From Lentzea xinjiangensis (GTDB lineage: Bacteria > Actinomycetota > Actinomycetes > Mycobacteriales > Pseudonocardiaceae), in the NCBI RefSeq assembly GCF_900110955.1, contig NZ_FOFR01000010.1:1-64000 (forward strand): a stretch of DNA of 64,000 nucleotides, in the 5' to 3' direction. Made by a program: the position numbers and the translations under genes. Each line of letters starts with the position of its first letter. Positions within the stretch are counted from its first letter, which is position 1. The notes below the pieces were generated by a model. The model worked only from the letters and a program-made list of their open reading frames with translations. It was not told the origin of the DNA and did not search any database. Positions 25,029 through 33,890 of this stretch are shown in pieces.

Positions 25029-25676
25029 ATGCGTGTTGGCGAGCTTGCGAAGCGAAGCGGCGTCCCGGTGCCGACGATCAAGTACTACCTGCGCGAGGGC
25101 TTGCTGCCCGCCGGCGTGCTGACCAGCCCGAACCAGGCCCACTACGACGACGAGCACCTGCGCAGGCTCCGGCTGGTGCGCGCTCTGATGGAGGTCGGCG
25201 GCCTCTCCATCGCGTCGGTGCGCGAGGTCCTGGCCACCATCGACACCCGCGACGACTCACTGCACAGCAAGCTCGGCGCGGTGCAGGAGGCCATCAGCCA
25301 GCCGGGCTCGGTCGAGCTCGACCCGCTCGCCGTCGAGGACGTCCAGGGCTTCCTCCGGCGGCAGGGCGAGGAGGAGTGCGCCGACGTCACCGAGAGCAAC
25401 GTGACCCACCTGCTCGCCGCCGCCCTGTCCGCGGCCCGCTCGGTCGGCCACGACCACTTCCAGGACCTCCTCGACCCCTACCTGGAAGGGCTGAAGATCA
25501 TCGCGCAGGCCGACCTCGACTACATCGCGAGCCGGGGATCGCGCGACGACGTCATCGAGGCGATGGTCGTCGGCACCCTCATCGGCGACACCGTCATCAA
25601 GGCGGTGCGACGGCTCGCGCACGCCCAGGTGTCGCGCAAGGTGATCGGCGACAGCGTCGTCCCGGACGAGGGCTGA
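25029..25676 (+). CDS. MerR-family transcriptional regulator
   Basis: A 215-residue regulator. The MerR helix-turn-helix and wing (MRVGELAKRSGVPVPTIKYYLREGLLPAG, read in two parts: residues 1-16 and 17-29) is followed by YDDEHLRRLRLVRALMEVGG and a dimerisation helix to ~100. The C-terminal ~110 residues are a helical ligand domain without the Cys ligands of metal sensors, so a small organic effector is more likely. It diverges from the two membrane-protein genes and probably controls them. ATG 25029 has no visible Shine-Dalgarno sequence. Confidence 0.88.
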   Translation: MRVGELAKRSGVPVPTIKYYLREGLLPAGVLTSPNQAHYDDEHLRRLRLVRALMEVGGLSIASVREVLATIDTRDDSLHSKLGAVQEAISQPGSVELDPLAVEDVQGFLRRQGEEECADVTESNVTHLLAAALSAARSVGHDHFQDLLDPYLEGLKIIAQADLDYIASRGSRDDVIEAMVVGTLIGDTVIKAVRRLAHAQVSRKVIGDSVVPDEG

Positions 25677-25741
25677 ATGCCGGTCTCCACGTCGCCGCTG
25701 ATGCGTTGGTCGTAGCTGTTCATCGCTGCCCTTGACCTGCG

Positions 25742-25791
25742 CTTTAGCAACAGCTCTTTTGACTTCGTCCGCAAACCACTCATTGCAAAGG
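25742..25791 (-). repeat. Dispersed palindromic repeat, copy A
   Basis: About 50 bases, reverse-oriented relative to copies B and C. The core gacttcgtccgcaaa is shared, and the flanks pair as gcaac/ttgca-type arms. It lies between the convergent 3' ends of the MerR gene and the GNAT gene, where it could act as a bidirectional terminator. Confidence 0.75.
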
Positions 25792-26271
25792 CAGGTGCAG
25801 CAGCCAGCGGACCTCACCGTCGTGCCACTCGTCGCTGGGTGTGAGACCGGCGGAGGCGGCGACGGCGGCGGACGCGTGGTGGCCGGGGCGGATGTGCGCG
25901 AGCACGGCCCGGACCGGCTGGGTTCGCAGCCAGCCGACCAGACCTCGTGCCGCCTCGCGGGCGATGCCGCGGCCCTGCCACGGCGTGCCGACGACCCAGG
26001 CGATCTCGGCGACCCGGTCGGTGACGGTCGCCTGCACGGTGCCGGTGAGGCGGTCCTCGGCCCGCAGCCTGATCACCCAGTTCAGCCAGCGGACGGCCGG
26101 GTCGGGGGAGCCCGCCGCGAGCCGTTCGTAGCGGGCGAGGAGTGCATCGGGGGACAGCGGCGCGCCGCCGGTGAAGGTGTGCAGAGCGGGGTCCGAGAGC
26201 ACACCGGCCATCTCCCCGGCGTGCTCGGCGCTCAGCGGGACCAGGTCCAGCCGATCGGTGCTGATGATCAC
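25780..26271 (-). CDS. GNAT-family acetyltransferase
   Basis: A 163-residue N-acetyltransferase of the RimJ/RimL type. The family pattern is ISTDRLDLVPLSAEHAGEM at the start, RLTGTVQATV, AWVVGTPWQGRGIAREAARG (the acetyl-CoA pyrophosphate-binding loop Q-x-x-G-x-G/A) and ASAAVAASAGL near the end. The substrate is unknown. The GTG at 26271 was chosen because the conserved N-terminal strand starts there. Repeat copy B begins 8 bases upstream of this start and copy A overlaps the last bases, so the gene is bracketed by repeats and may have had its promoter replaced. Confidence 0.85.
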   Translation of the reverse strand: MIISTDRLDLVPLSAEHAGEMAGVLSDPALHTFTGGAPLSPDALLARYERLAAGSPDPAVRWLNWVIRLRAEDRLTGTVQATVTDRVAEIAWVVGTPWQGRGIAREAARGLVGWLRTQPVRAVLAHIRPGHHASAAVAASAGLTPSDEWHDGEVRWLLHLPLQ

Positions 26272-26278
26272 GAATCGG

Positions 26279-26324
26279 CCCCTTGCAATGGGTCTTTTGC
26301 GGACGAAGTCCAAAGTCTCATTGC
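26279..26324 (+). repeat. Dispersed palindromic repeat, copy B
   Basis: About 46 bases sharing gtcttttgcggacgaagtcc with copy C, with partly paired arms cttgcaat/attgc. It sits between the start of the GNAT gene and a methyltransferase fragment, and marks the point where the fragment loses its N-terminal part. Confidence 0.8.
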
Positions 26325-26527
26325 TGCTCGGCGGGTGGAAGGAGCTCTGCCTGCCGGTGCTGCGCGCCCTCGAACCCCGGCTCACCCTGGGCGCGCTCGT
26401 CGTCGTCGACGACATCGACCAGGACTCGATGGCCGGCTACCTCGCCTACGTGCGCGACCCGGCGAACGGGTACGTCAGCGTCGCGTTCTCGGTCGAGGAC
26501 GGCATGGAGATCAGCTTTCGTGCCTGA
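26325..26527 (+). pseudogene. O-methyltransferase, C-terminal fragment
   Basis: The last ~66 codons of a class I SAM-dependent O-methyltransferase (caffeoyl-CoA/family 3 type): GGWKELCLPVLRALEPRL, ALVVVDDIDQ and AYVRDPANGYVSVAF are C-terminal signatures. The SAM-binding N-terminal ~150 residues are absent; upstream sequence is repeat copy B. Repeat copy C lies 13 bases after the stop. The fragment has no credible start of its own, so it is a relic of a deletion or insertion linked to the repeats. Confidence 0.75.
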
Positions 26528-26540
26528 TCAGGCGCCGCCG

Positions 26541-26592
26541 CCCTTTGCAACAGGTCTTTTGCGGACGAAGTCCAAAGACTCGTTGCAAAGGG
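26541..26592 (+). repeat. Dispersed palindromic repeat, copy C (best palindrome)
   Basis: 52 bases with strong dyad symmetry: outer arms ccctttgcaac / gttgcaaaggg, inner arms gtcttt / aaagac, and a central ggac-gaa-gtcc hairpin. It lies between the convergent ends of the methyltransferase fragment and the RNase D gene. As RNA it would fold into a long interrupted hairpin in either direction. Confidence 0.85.
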
Positions 26593-26613
26593 CGGCTCAG
26601 CGGTGGGTCGTGG

Positions 26614-27870
26614 TCAGGCGGCGGGTGGTGGTGCGGTCGCGGTGAGCGCCTTGGCCAGCGCTTCGAGGGTCAGCTCGATCTGCCACGACCGGGCCCCGCC
26701 CTCGCGCAGCACCGCGGCCACGGACTCGAGCGAGAGGTCGGCGGGCGGCTGCCAGCAGGTGCGGCGCACGAGGTCGGGCAGCAGCAGGTTCTCCACCGGG
26801 AGGGTGTTGGCCTCGGCGATGGCCGCCAGTGCCGTGCGGGCCGCTGCCAGCCGGGCCGCGGCGTCCGGGTCCTTGTCCGCCCACCGGTTGGGTGGGGGAG
26901 GACCGTCGTGCTGGCCGGCGGGCTCGGGGAGCTCCGACTTGCCGAGGGCGGCGGCCTTGCGCAGGGCGTTCATCCAGACACCCACCATGCGGCGCTGGGC
27001 TCGTCCGCGGAAGACGGGCAGCGAGAGCAGTTCCGCCTCCGAGGCGGGGTTGCGGGCTGCTGCCTCCATCAGGGCGGAGTCCGGGAGGACTCGGCCGGGG
27101 GCGATGTCGCGTTCGCGGGCCACGGCGTCGCGGGCTTCCCACAGCGATCGCACGAGGGCCAGTTGCCGCTGGTTGCGCACGCGGTGGATACCTGACGTGC
27201 GCCGCCAGGGGTCGGTGCGGGGGCGCGGCAACGGCGCCGTCCGCACCGCCTCGAACTCCTCGAGCGCCCAGGCGAGCTTGCCCTGGCGCTCCAGCTCGGC
27301 TTCGAGAACGTCGCGCAGCTGCACGAGCAGCTCCACGTCCAGAGCGGCGTACGTCAGCCAGTCGGCAGGAAGGGGGCGGCGCGACCAGTCGGCCGCGCCG
27401 TGCCCCTTCTCCAGCCGATAGCCGAGCAGTCGCTCGACCAGCGTGCCCAGTGCCACGCGTTCGAACCCAGCCAGCCTGCCCGCCAGCTCGGTGTCGAACA
27501 GCACGCCGGGTCGCAGCCCGAGCTCGGCGAGGCACGGCAGGTCCTGAGACGCTGCGTGCAACACCCACTCGGTGCCGTCCAGCGCCTGCACCAGCGGGTC
27601 GAGCCGTCCGCCTAGAGCGATCGGGTCGACCAACCACGTGCCGGCGCCCTCCCGGCGCAGTTGCACCAGATAGGCACGCTGTGAGTAGCGGTAGCCCGAG
27701 GCTCGCTCGGTGTCCACCGCGACCGGGCCCTTCGCCCCGGCGAGCGCGTCAGCGGCTCGCCGGAGCGCAGCAGGATCGGCGACCACGGGCGGGACCCCAT
27801 CAGCAGGTTCCGTCAGCGGTACCGGATCTGGTCCGGTTGGTGCGGTTGGCTCGTCGGCGGGTACATCCAC
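26614..27870 (-). CDS. rnd: Ribonuclease D-like 3'-5' exonuclease
   Basis: A 418-residue DEDDy exonuclease with an HRDC domain. Catalytic residues D53 and E55 (VDTERASG), D110 (HAASQDLP), Y174 and D178 (YAALDVELL) are all present, so the exonuclease should be active on the 3' ends of tRNA precursors or other structured RNA. An HRDC domain (~225-300, RQLALVRSLWEARDAVARE) and a further C-terminal helical domain follow. In many actinobacteria this gene neighbours DUF3000 and hemE, as it does here. Confidence 0.9.
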   Translation of the reverse strand: MDVPADEPTAPTGPDPVPLTEPADGVPPVVADPAALRRAADALAGAKGPVAVDTERASGYRYSQRAYLVQLRREGAGTWLVDPIALGGRLDPLVQALDGTEWVLHAASQDLPCLAELGLRPGVLFDTELAGRLAGFERVALGTLVERLLGYRLEKGHGAADWSRRPLPADWLTYAALDVELLVQLRDVLEAELERQGKLAWALEEFEAVRTAPLPRPRTDPWRRTSGIHRVRNQRQLALVRSLWEARDAVARERDIAPGRVLPDSALMEAAARNPASEAELLSLPVFRGRAQRRMVGVWMNALRKAAALGKSELPEPAGQHDGPPPPNRWADKDPDAAARLAAARTALAAIAEANTLPVENLLLPDLVRRTCWQPPADLSLESVAAVLREGGARSWQIELTLEALAKALTATAPPPAA

Positions 27871-27940
27871 AGCGGATCACCCTACGACGATCGCACCACC
27901 CACAGGTGTTCTCGGCCGGTTCAGTGCTTCAAACCGGTAT

Positions 27941-28657
27941 CTAACGGATCACGCCGGCACGCATGGCCAGCGCGACCATCTGAGCGCGATCCCCGGTGCC
28001 CAGCTTCCGGCCGATCCGCGACAGGTGAGACTTCACCGTCAACGCGGACAGGCTCAGAGCCTCGCCGATTTCCTTGTTGCTCTGGCCATCGGCGACCAGC
28101 TGGAGCACCTCGACCTCACGTGCGGAGAGTTCCCGCGGCGTGTTGTCGGTGCCCGGCACCCGAGTACCCGCTGCGAGTACTGGTGCCACGCTCGGATCTG
28201 CGTAAACGCCGCCATCGAGAACCCGGCGCACCCCGTCGGTGACCACCATCGGAGAGGCGGACTTCAGGAGGTACGCCTGGGCGCCCGCCTGGAAGGCCGA
28301 CCTGACCGCGTAGGGGTCGTCGGAGGATGCGAGGACCACGATGCGGGGCCAGCCCTGGGCACGGAGTTCCGTGACCAGGTCGATGCCGGTGCCATCCGGC
28401 AGGCCCAGATCGAGGATCGCGAGGTCGCAGGGTCCGGTTGCAAGTGCCCGCGCCCGAGCCTCTGCCACCGATGCGGCCTCATGCACTGTCCCGGCTCCCA
28501 TCTGGGTGAGCCGAGCTGATATCGCCTCCCTCAGCAGTGGGTGGTCGTCGACCACCAGCACTGAAAAAAGCTCTTCCCGCGGGTGCGGGACCATGTTCGC
28601 CGGCAACGAGCCGGCTGGCGTGGTACGAACGGCCTGACCTAAGCCGACGGCAGCCAC
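27941..28657 (-). CDS. LuxR-type response regulator
   Basis: A 238-residue NarL/FixJ-type response regulator. After a ~30-residue lead (AAVGLGQAVRTTPAGSLP), the receiver domain shows VLVVDDHPLL, the phospho-acceptor Asp in LAILDLGLPDGTG and the Lys in AYLLKSASP. The DNA-binding domain contains LSAREVEVLQLVADGQSNKE and LSALTVKSHLSRIGRKLG. The GTG at 28657 was chosen: GGGAGG stands 7 bases upstream. No histidine kinase lies nearby, so it is an orphan. The regulon is unknown. Confidence 0.88.
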   Translation of the reverse strand: MAAVGLGQAVRTTPAGSLPANMVPHPREELFSVLVVDDHPLLREAISARLTQMGAGTVHEAASVAEARARALATGPCDLAILDLGLPDGTGIDLVTELRAQGWPRIVVLASSDDPYAVRSAFQAGAQAYLLKSASPMVVTDGVRRVLDGGVYADPSVAPVLAAGTRVPGTDNTPRELSAREVEVLQLVADGQSNKEIGEALSLSALTVKSHLSRIGRKLGTGDRAQMVALAMRAGVIR

Positions 28658-28806
28658 GTCACTACCTCCCTGGAGTCGGTCGTGCCCCCCGACCGGCACC
28701 GGGACTTTCGCCCAATCAGCCGCGCCACTGATCGACCGAAAGTGGTGTCGTCTGGGGCAGCGTAGCCGCCCAAGCGGGTCTACGGGACGATCAATCGGGT
28801 ATCTAT

Positions 28807-28867
28807 CCCTATTGAGTTGTGACAGATGGACTCATCTGTCACACGATCGGATGACAACTGGATAGGG
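28807..28867. promoter_or_regulatory. Nested inverted repeats upstream of the dipeptidase
   Basis: An inner perfect inverted repeat, gtgacagatg/catctgtcac (28819-28828 and 28833-28842, 4-base spacer), sits inside an outer pair, ccctattgagttgt (28807-28820) and acaactggataggg (28854-28867), with 12 of 14 positions complementary. It lies between the divergent response regulator and dipeptidase genes. It could be a strong operator or an RNA hairpin in the dipeptidase leader. Confidence 0.6.
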
Positions 28868-28911
28868 GGCGTAACGCGGACCCTTCCCAGAACGACATCT
28901 AGGAGTTGGTT

Positions 28912-30054
28912 GTGTCGAGCAGTTCCGGCCACGAGCGCGCCAGGGCGTTGCTGCGGCGCGTCCCCCTCGTCGACGGCCACAACGACCTGCCGTGGGCGCT
29001 GCGGGAGCTCGGCGGCGGAACGGGCGGGGACGTCCGCGAGACGGCTGCGAAGACCGATCTCACCGAACGTCATCCCAGCCTGCACACCGACATCGTGAAG
29101 ATGCGCGAGGGCGGTCTGGGGATGCAGTTCTGGTCCGTCTGGATCCCCTGCCGGCTCGCCGGCGACGCGGCGGTGACCGCCGTGCTGGAGCAGGTCGAGC
29201 TGGTCCACGAGCTGGCCGAGCGGTACCCCGGGCACCTCGGCATCGCGACCACCGCGGCTGAAGCGGAAGAAGTTTTCGCGTCCGGGCGTGTCGCCTCCCT
29301 CATCGGCGCCGAGGGCGGGCACTCCATCAACTCCTCGCTCGGGGTCCTGCGCGCCCTGCGCCGCCTGGGCGTCCGGTACATGACGCTCACCCACAACGAC
29401 AACACGCCGTGGGCGGACAGTGCCACTGACCAGCCAGAACACGGTGGCCTGACCGAGTTCGGCCGCGAGGTCGTCCGCGAGATGAACCGGATCGGCATGC
29501 TCGTGGACCTGAGCCACGTCGCGCCGAGCACGATGCACGCCGCGCTCGACACGAGTGTCAAGCCGGTCATCTTCAGCCACTCGTCGTGCCGCCACGTCGC
29601 GGACCACCCGCGCAACATCCCGGACGACGTCCTGGTCAAGCTGAAGGCCAACGGCGGTGTGGCCATGATCACATTCGTCCCGGACTTCGTGTCACCCCGT
29701 GTCGCTCGATGGGACGCAGCCCTTCGTGACGCGATGACCGCCGCCGGCCAGAAGCACGCCGACCTCGACGCCCGCGCGAAGTTCGTCGAGTCGTGGACCG
29801 GCGAGCCGAAGCCCGCCGTCACGATCGACGACGTCGTCACCCACCTGGAGCACGCCCGCGAGGTCGTCGGCATCGACCACCTCGGTCTCGGCGGCGACTA
29901 CGACGGCGTGAAGGAGCTCCCGCGGGGGCTCGAGGACGTCTCGACCTACCCGAACCTGATCGGCGCGCTGCTGGACCGGGGCTGGTCGGAGGACGACTGC
30001 ACCAAGCTCGCCGGCGCGAACGTCCTGCGCGTCCTGCGCGACGCGGACGGCTGA
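28912..30054 (+). CDS. Membrane dipeptidase-like (renal dipeptidase family, M19) enzyme
   Basis: A 380-residue zinc dipeptidase of the M19 family. Metal and active-site motifs: [15 protein letters not shown] (His-x-Asp), [12 protein letters not shown] (Glu), [29 protein letters not shown] and [11 protein letters not shown]. Members hydrolyse dipeptides, including those with D-residues. There is no signal peptide, so this copy is cytoplasmic. The GTG at 28912 has GGAG 7 bases upstream. A 2 x 10-bp inverted repeat lies ~70 bases upstream. Confidence 0.92.
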   Translation: MSSSSGHERARALLRRVPLVDGHNDLPWALRELGGGTGGDVRETAAKTDLTERHPSLHTDIVKMREGGLGMQFWSVWIPCRLAGDAAVTAVLEQVELVHELAERYPGHLGIATTAAEAEEVFASGRVASLIGAEGGHSINSSLGVLRALRRLGVRYMTLTHNDNTPWADSATDQPEHGGLTEFGREVVREMNRIGMLVDLSHVAPSTMHAALDTSVKPVIFSHSSCRHVADHPRNIPDDVLVKLKANGGVAMITFVPDFVSPRVARWDAALRDAMTAAGQKHADLDARAKFVESWTGEPKPAVTIDDVVTHLEHAREVVGIDHLGLGGDYDGVKELPRGLEDVSTYPNLIGALLDRGWSEDDCTKLAGANVLRVLRDADG

Positions 30055-30067
30055 CCCGCGCCGGTGG

Positions 30068-30613
30068 TCAGGAGCGCTGGCCGAACAGGGTGACGCCGAC
30101 CGGGGGCAGCCCCACGGCGGTCGCCATCAGCTCGTAGAAGGCGGTGCCGTGCTCGGCGAGCTCCCCGTCGAGCGCGGTCCACGACGCGCGCAGCTCCAGG
30201 TCGTCCGTGCGGGCGGGGCCGGCGATGTCGCCGAACCGCGCCGACGACGTCTGCGTCACGGTGCCGCCCAGCGCGGTGAACCGGGCGGCCGACTGCTCCA
30301 GCGCCTCCGTCAGCCACGACCACCCGACCTCGGGCAGCAGCGGGTCCGAGGCGAGCTCGTGGTCCAGTTCGACGCGGACGTACGCCACGACGCGCAGCAC
30401 ACCGCCCCACGCCTCGTCGCCGTCCGGGTCGTGCAGCAGCACGAGCCTCCCGGTCGACAGCTCGTCCGACGGGCCGGTGACCTCCGCTGTCAGCGCGTAC
30501 GCCCACGGCGCGAGCCGCTGCGGCGGGCGAACCTCGGTGAGTTCGATCTCGGGCCTGTGGCGAACCGACTTGAGCGTCCCCACCGCCCGGCGGAAGATTT
30601 CCGGCTCGGTCAC
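30068..30613 (-). CDS. DUF3000 domain protein
   Basis: A 181-residue protein of the actinobacterial DUF3000 family: EIFRRAVGTLKSVRHRPEIE at the N-terminus, RLAPWAYALTAEV, GRLVLLHDPDGDEAWGGVLR and SWLTEALEQSAARF. The function is unknown, but the gene is nearly always found next to hemE and RNase D in actinobacteria, as here. The GTG at 30613 was chosen because homologues begin at this point. It diverges from hemE. Confidence 0.88.
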   Translation of the reverse strand: MTEPEIFRRAVGTLKSVRHRPEIELTEVRPPQRLAPWAYALTAEVTGPSDELSTGRLVLLHDPDGDEAWGGVLRVVAYVRVELDHELASDPLLPEVGWSWLTEALEQSAARFTALGGTVTQTSSARFGDIAGPARTDDLELRASWTALDGELAEHGTAFYELMATAVGLPPVGVTLFGQRS

Positions 30614-30706
30614 ACAACTGACTGTATGCCTCGCAAACCGACCGAGTGACGGCGGCACGCCGGGACGTGGGACCATGAATGGAGAAAAGAGAGAGATGAC
30701 TTCACT

Positions 30707-31744
30707 GTGTCTGAATTTATGGCTCCCCTCCTCGTAGCCGCGACCGGCGGCACCCCGTCGCACACCCCCGTCTGGTTCATGCGGCAGGCGGGACGGTCGC
30801 TGCCCGAGTACCGGGCGCTGCGCCAGGGCACCGCGATGCTCGACGCGTGCATGGACCCGGAGATGGTCTGCGAGATCACCATGCAGCCCGTCCGGCGGCA
30901 CGGCGTCGACGGCGCGATCCTCTTCTCCGACATCGTGGTGCCGCTCAAGGCCGCCGGTGTCGACCTCGACATCGTCGCGGGCACCGGTCCGGTCGTCGCG
31001 AAGCCGGTCAGGACGCTCGACGACGTGCGCGCCCTGCCCGAGCTGCACGCCGAGCAGGTCCAGCCCGTCGCGGACGCGATCGGGTTGCTGCTCAAGGAAC
31101 TCCCGCGGGAAGTCGCGCTGATCGGGTTCGCCGGGGCGCCGTTCACGCTCGCCTCCTACCTCGTCGAGGGCGGGCCGAGCAAGAACCACGAGCGCACCAA
31201 GGCGCTCATGCACGGCAACCCGGAGCTGTGGCACGCGCTGCTCGCCAAGATCGCCGGCATCACGGCCGCCTTCCTGCACGCGCAGCTCGCCGCCGGCGTG
31301 CAGGCGGTCCAGCTCTTCGACTCGTGGGCGGGTGCCCTGTCCGAGCGCGACTACCGCGAGTTCGTCCTGCCGCACTCCCGGCGCGTGCTCGAGACGATCA
31401 CGACGGTGCCGCGGATCCACTTCGGCGTCGGCACCGGCGAGCTGCTGCCCGCGATGCGCGAGGCCGGCGCGGACGTCGTCGGCGTCGACTGGCGGATCCC
31501 CCTCGACGTCGCGGTCGAGCGCCTGCGGAGGGCGAACCCGGATCTGCCGCAGCCGGTCGTGCAGGGCAACCTCGACCCGGCGCTGTTCTTCGCGGGCTTC
31601 GAGGCCGTCGAACGCGAGGTGCGCCGCATCCACGCCGAGGGCAAGGCCGCCGCCGGGCACATCTTCAACCTCGGCCACGGCGTGCTGCCGGACACCGATC
31701 CGGAGATCATCACCCGGACCGTCGAACTGATCCACAGCTTGTAA
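30707..31744 (+). CDS. hemE: Uroporphyrinogen decarboxylase
   Basis: A 345-residue enzyme that removes four carboxyl groups from uroporphyrinogen III to give coproporphyrinogen III. Signatures are [16 protein letters not shown] (R26 and R30) and LFSDIVVPL with the key D75; also [12 protein letters not shown] and [14 protein letters not shown]. It is full length. GTG 30707 has a weak purine-rich site (GAGAGA). The stop shares one base with the hemY start (TAATG), so the haem genes are translationally coupled. Confidence 0.95.
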   Translation: MSEFMAPLLVAATGGTPSHTPVWFMRQAGRSLPEYRALRQGTAMLDACMDPEMVCEITMQPVRRHGVDGAILFSDIVVPLKAAGVDLDIVAGTGPVVAKPVRTLDDVRALPELHAEQVQPVADAIGLLLKELPREVALIGFAGAPFTLASYLVEGGPSKNHERTKALMHGNPELWHALLAKIAGITAAFLHAQLAAGVQAVQLFDSWAGALSERDYREFVLPHSRRVLETITTVPRIHFGVGTGELLPAMREAGADVVGVDWRIPLDVAVERLRRANPDLPQPVVQGNLDPALFFAGFEAVEREVRRIHAEGKAAAGHIFNLGHGVLPDTDPEIITRTVELIHSL

Positions 31745-33171
31745 TGCACGCCAGAGCGCCCCATGTCGCAGTTGTCGGGGGAGGCATCTCCGGGCTGGCC
31801 GCCGCGCACCGGTTGCGGGTGCTGCTCGGGCCCGGCGCGACCATCACCGTGATCGAGCAGTCCGACCGCCTCGGCGGGAAGCTGCGCACGACCGAGCTCG
31901 CCGGCGCGCGGTTCGACGTGGGCGCGGAGGCGTTCCTGCACCGCAAGCCCGAGGCGCAGGAGCTGATCGACGAGATCGGCCTGAGCGACGAGGTCGTGCA
32001 CCCGACGGGCGTGAAGGCCTCGGTGCACGCGGCCGGGCGCACGCACCAGCTACCCGCGCACACCTTCATGGGAGTTCCGGCGAGCGTCGAGGCCGTGCGG
32101 CACCTGCTGTCGTCGGAGGGCGCGCTGCGGGTCGAGATGGAACCGACGCTGCCGCCGATCGACCTCGCGGGCGGTGACGTCGCCGTCGGCGCGCTGGTGA
32201 AGGACAGGTTCGGTCCCGAGGTCGCCGACCGCCTGGTCGGCCCGCTGCTGGGCGGCGTCTACGCGGGCCGCGCGGACGAGCTCGGCCTGCGCGCCACGAT
32301 GCCGCAGATCGCGACGCTGCTGGACAAGGGCGCCGGCTCGCTGCTCGCGGCCGCCGCGACGATGATGCCCGCGCCGCCGCAGGCCCGCGCCACGCGACCG
32401 CCGGTGTTCGCGAGCCTGCGCAACGGTGTCTCCTCGCTCGTCGACCGGCTCGCCGAGGTCGCGAAGCCGGTCGTGCGGCTGGGCCTGCCGGTGCGGGTGC
32501 TGTCCTGGCAGGGTGGCGGCTGGCGGCTGGAGATCGGCTCCGCCGCGACGCCGGAGTACCTGGAGTGCGACGGCGTCGTGCTCGCCGTCCCCGCCCCGTC
32601 CGCGCGCAGGCTGCTGGCCGAGATCGCGCCGCAGGTGTCCGCCGCGTACGGCAAGGTCGAGGTCGCCTCGATGGCCGTCGTCGCGCTCGCGCTGCCGCCG
32701 GGCACCGCGCTGCCGGAGCGCTCCGGCATCCTCATCGCGGAGGGGGAGCGGTACAGCGACCGCATCACCCCGTTCACCGCCAAGGCGTTCACCTTCTCCA
32801 CCCGCAAGTGGTCGCACTACGGCGAACCGGTCATCCTGCGCGGCTCGGTCGGGCGGCACGGCGAGACGGCGCTCCTGCAGCGCAGCGACGCCGATCTCGT
32901 CAAAGCCGTGCGCAACGACCTGCACGAGCTGACGGGGATCAAGGCCGCGCCGATCGACCACGTGGTGCAGCGCTGGGGTGGTGGCCTGCCGCAGTACGGC
33001 GTGGGCCACGTCGACCTCGTCGACGCGATCGAACGCGGCATCGGCGACGTGCCCGGCCTCGCCGTGGCGGGCGCGACGCTGCACGGTGTGGGCGTGCCCG
33101 CGTGCATCGCCACCGCCGACGCGGCCGCCGCCCGTGTCGCAGCACACCTGCTGGGCCGCGTTCGCCGCTAG
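31744..33171 (+). CDS. hemY: Coproporphyrinogen III oxidase (HemY/CgoX type)
   Basis: A 475-residue flavoprotein that oxidises coproporphyrinogen III to coproporphyrin III with O2; actinobacterial HemY enzymes act at this step, not on protoporphyrinogen. The FAD-binding motif [12 protein letters not shown] is at residues 10-21, followed by [14 protein letters not shown]. The C-terminus has the conserved [13 protein letters not shown] and [19 protein letters not shown]. It overlaps hemE by one base and is followed 23 bases later by hemQ. Confidence 0.93.
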   Translation: MHARAPHVAVVGGGISGLAAAHRLRVLLGPGATITVIEQSDRLGGKLRTTELAGARFDVGAEAFLHRKPEAQELIDEIGLSDEVVHPTGVKASVHAAGRTHQLPAHTFMGVPASVEAVRHLLSSEGALRVEMEPTLPPIDLAGGDVAVGALVKDRFGPEVADRLVGPLLGGVYAGRADELGLRATMPQIATLLDKGAGSLLAAAATMMPAPPQARATRPPVFASLRNGVSSLVDRLAEVAKPVVRLGLPVRVLSWQGGGWRLEIGSAATPEYLECDGVVLAVPAPSARRLLAEIAPQVSAAYGKVEVASMAVVALALPPGTALPERSGILIAEGERYSDRITPFTAKAFTFSTRKWSHYGEPVILRGSVGRHGETALLQRSDADLVKAVRNDLHELTGIKAAPIDHVVQRWGGGLPQYGVGHVDLVDAIERGIGDVPGLAVAGATLHGVGVPACIATADAAAARVAAHLLGRVRR

Positions 33172-33194
33172 AGCGCCCGTGCCAAGATGGACGC

Positions 33195-33887
33195 ATGGCA
33201 CGCCTGAACTACAACGAGCTCAACGACACCATCCGCTACACGATGTGGTCGGTGTTCCGGGTCGAGCCCGGCAAGCTGCCGGAGGACCGGTCGGCCGCGG
33301 CCGCCGAGACCCAGGACTACCTGGACGCGTTGGAGGGCAAGGGCGTCGTCGTCCGCGGTGTCTACGACCTGGCCGGTCTGCGCGCCGACGCGGACTTCAT
33401 GATCTGGTGGCACGCCGAGGAGATCGAGCAGGTGCAGGCCGCCTACACCGGTTTCCGCCGCACCCCGCTCGGCAAGGTCTCGACGCCGGTCTGGTCGCAG
33501 GTCGCCCTGCACCGCCCGGCGGAGTTCAACCGCAGCCACATCCCCGCGTTCCTCGCGGGTGAGGAGGCGCGCAAGTACGTGTGCGTCTACCCGTTCGTGC
33601 GGTCCTACGAGTGGTACCTGCTGCCGGAGGAGGACCGCCGCAAGATGCTGGCGGACCACGGCAAGGAAGCCCGCGACTTCCCGGACGTGCGCGCGAACAC
33701 CGTCGCGTCGTTCGCGCTCGGCGACTACGAGTGGCTGCTCGCGTTCGAGGCGGACGAGCTGCACCGCATCGTCGACCTCATGCGGCACCTGCGCGGCACC
33801 GAGGCGCGGCTGCACGTGCGAGAGGAAATCCCCTTCTACACGGGCACCCGCGTCCCGGCGGCCGAACTCGTCACCAACCTGCCCTAG
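33195..33887 (+). CDS. hemQ: Coproheme decarboxylase (HemQ/ChdC)
   Basis: A 230-residue chlorite-dismutase-fold enzyme that makes haem b from coproheme by two H2O2-dependent decarboxylations. The proximal haem ligand is H155 ([10 protein letters not shown]) and the catalytic radical Tyr is Y132 ([12 protein letters not shown]); positions match those in mycobacterial Chd[11 protein letters not shown] and EAREIPFY-type C-terminal pieces ([13 protein letters not shown]) also fit. With hemE and hemY it gives three consecutive activities of the coproporphyrin-dependent pathway; the ferrochelatase is not in this window. Confidence 0.94.
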   Translation: MARLNYNELNDTIRYTMWSVFRVEPGKLPEDRSAAAAETQDYLDALEGKGVVVRGVYDLAGLRADADFMIWWHAEEIEQVQAAYTGFRRTPLGKVSTPVWSQVALHRPAEFNRSHIPAFLAGEEARKYVCVYPFVRSYEWYLLPEEDRRKMLADHGKEARDFPDVRANTVASFALGDYEWLLAFEADELHRIVDLMRHLRGTEARLHVREEIPFYTGTRVPAAELVTNLP

Positions 33888-33890
33888 CGG

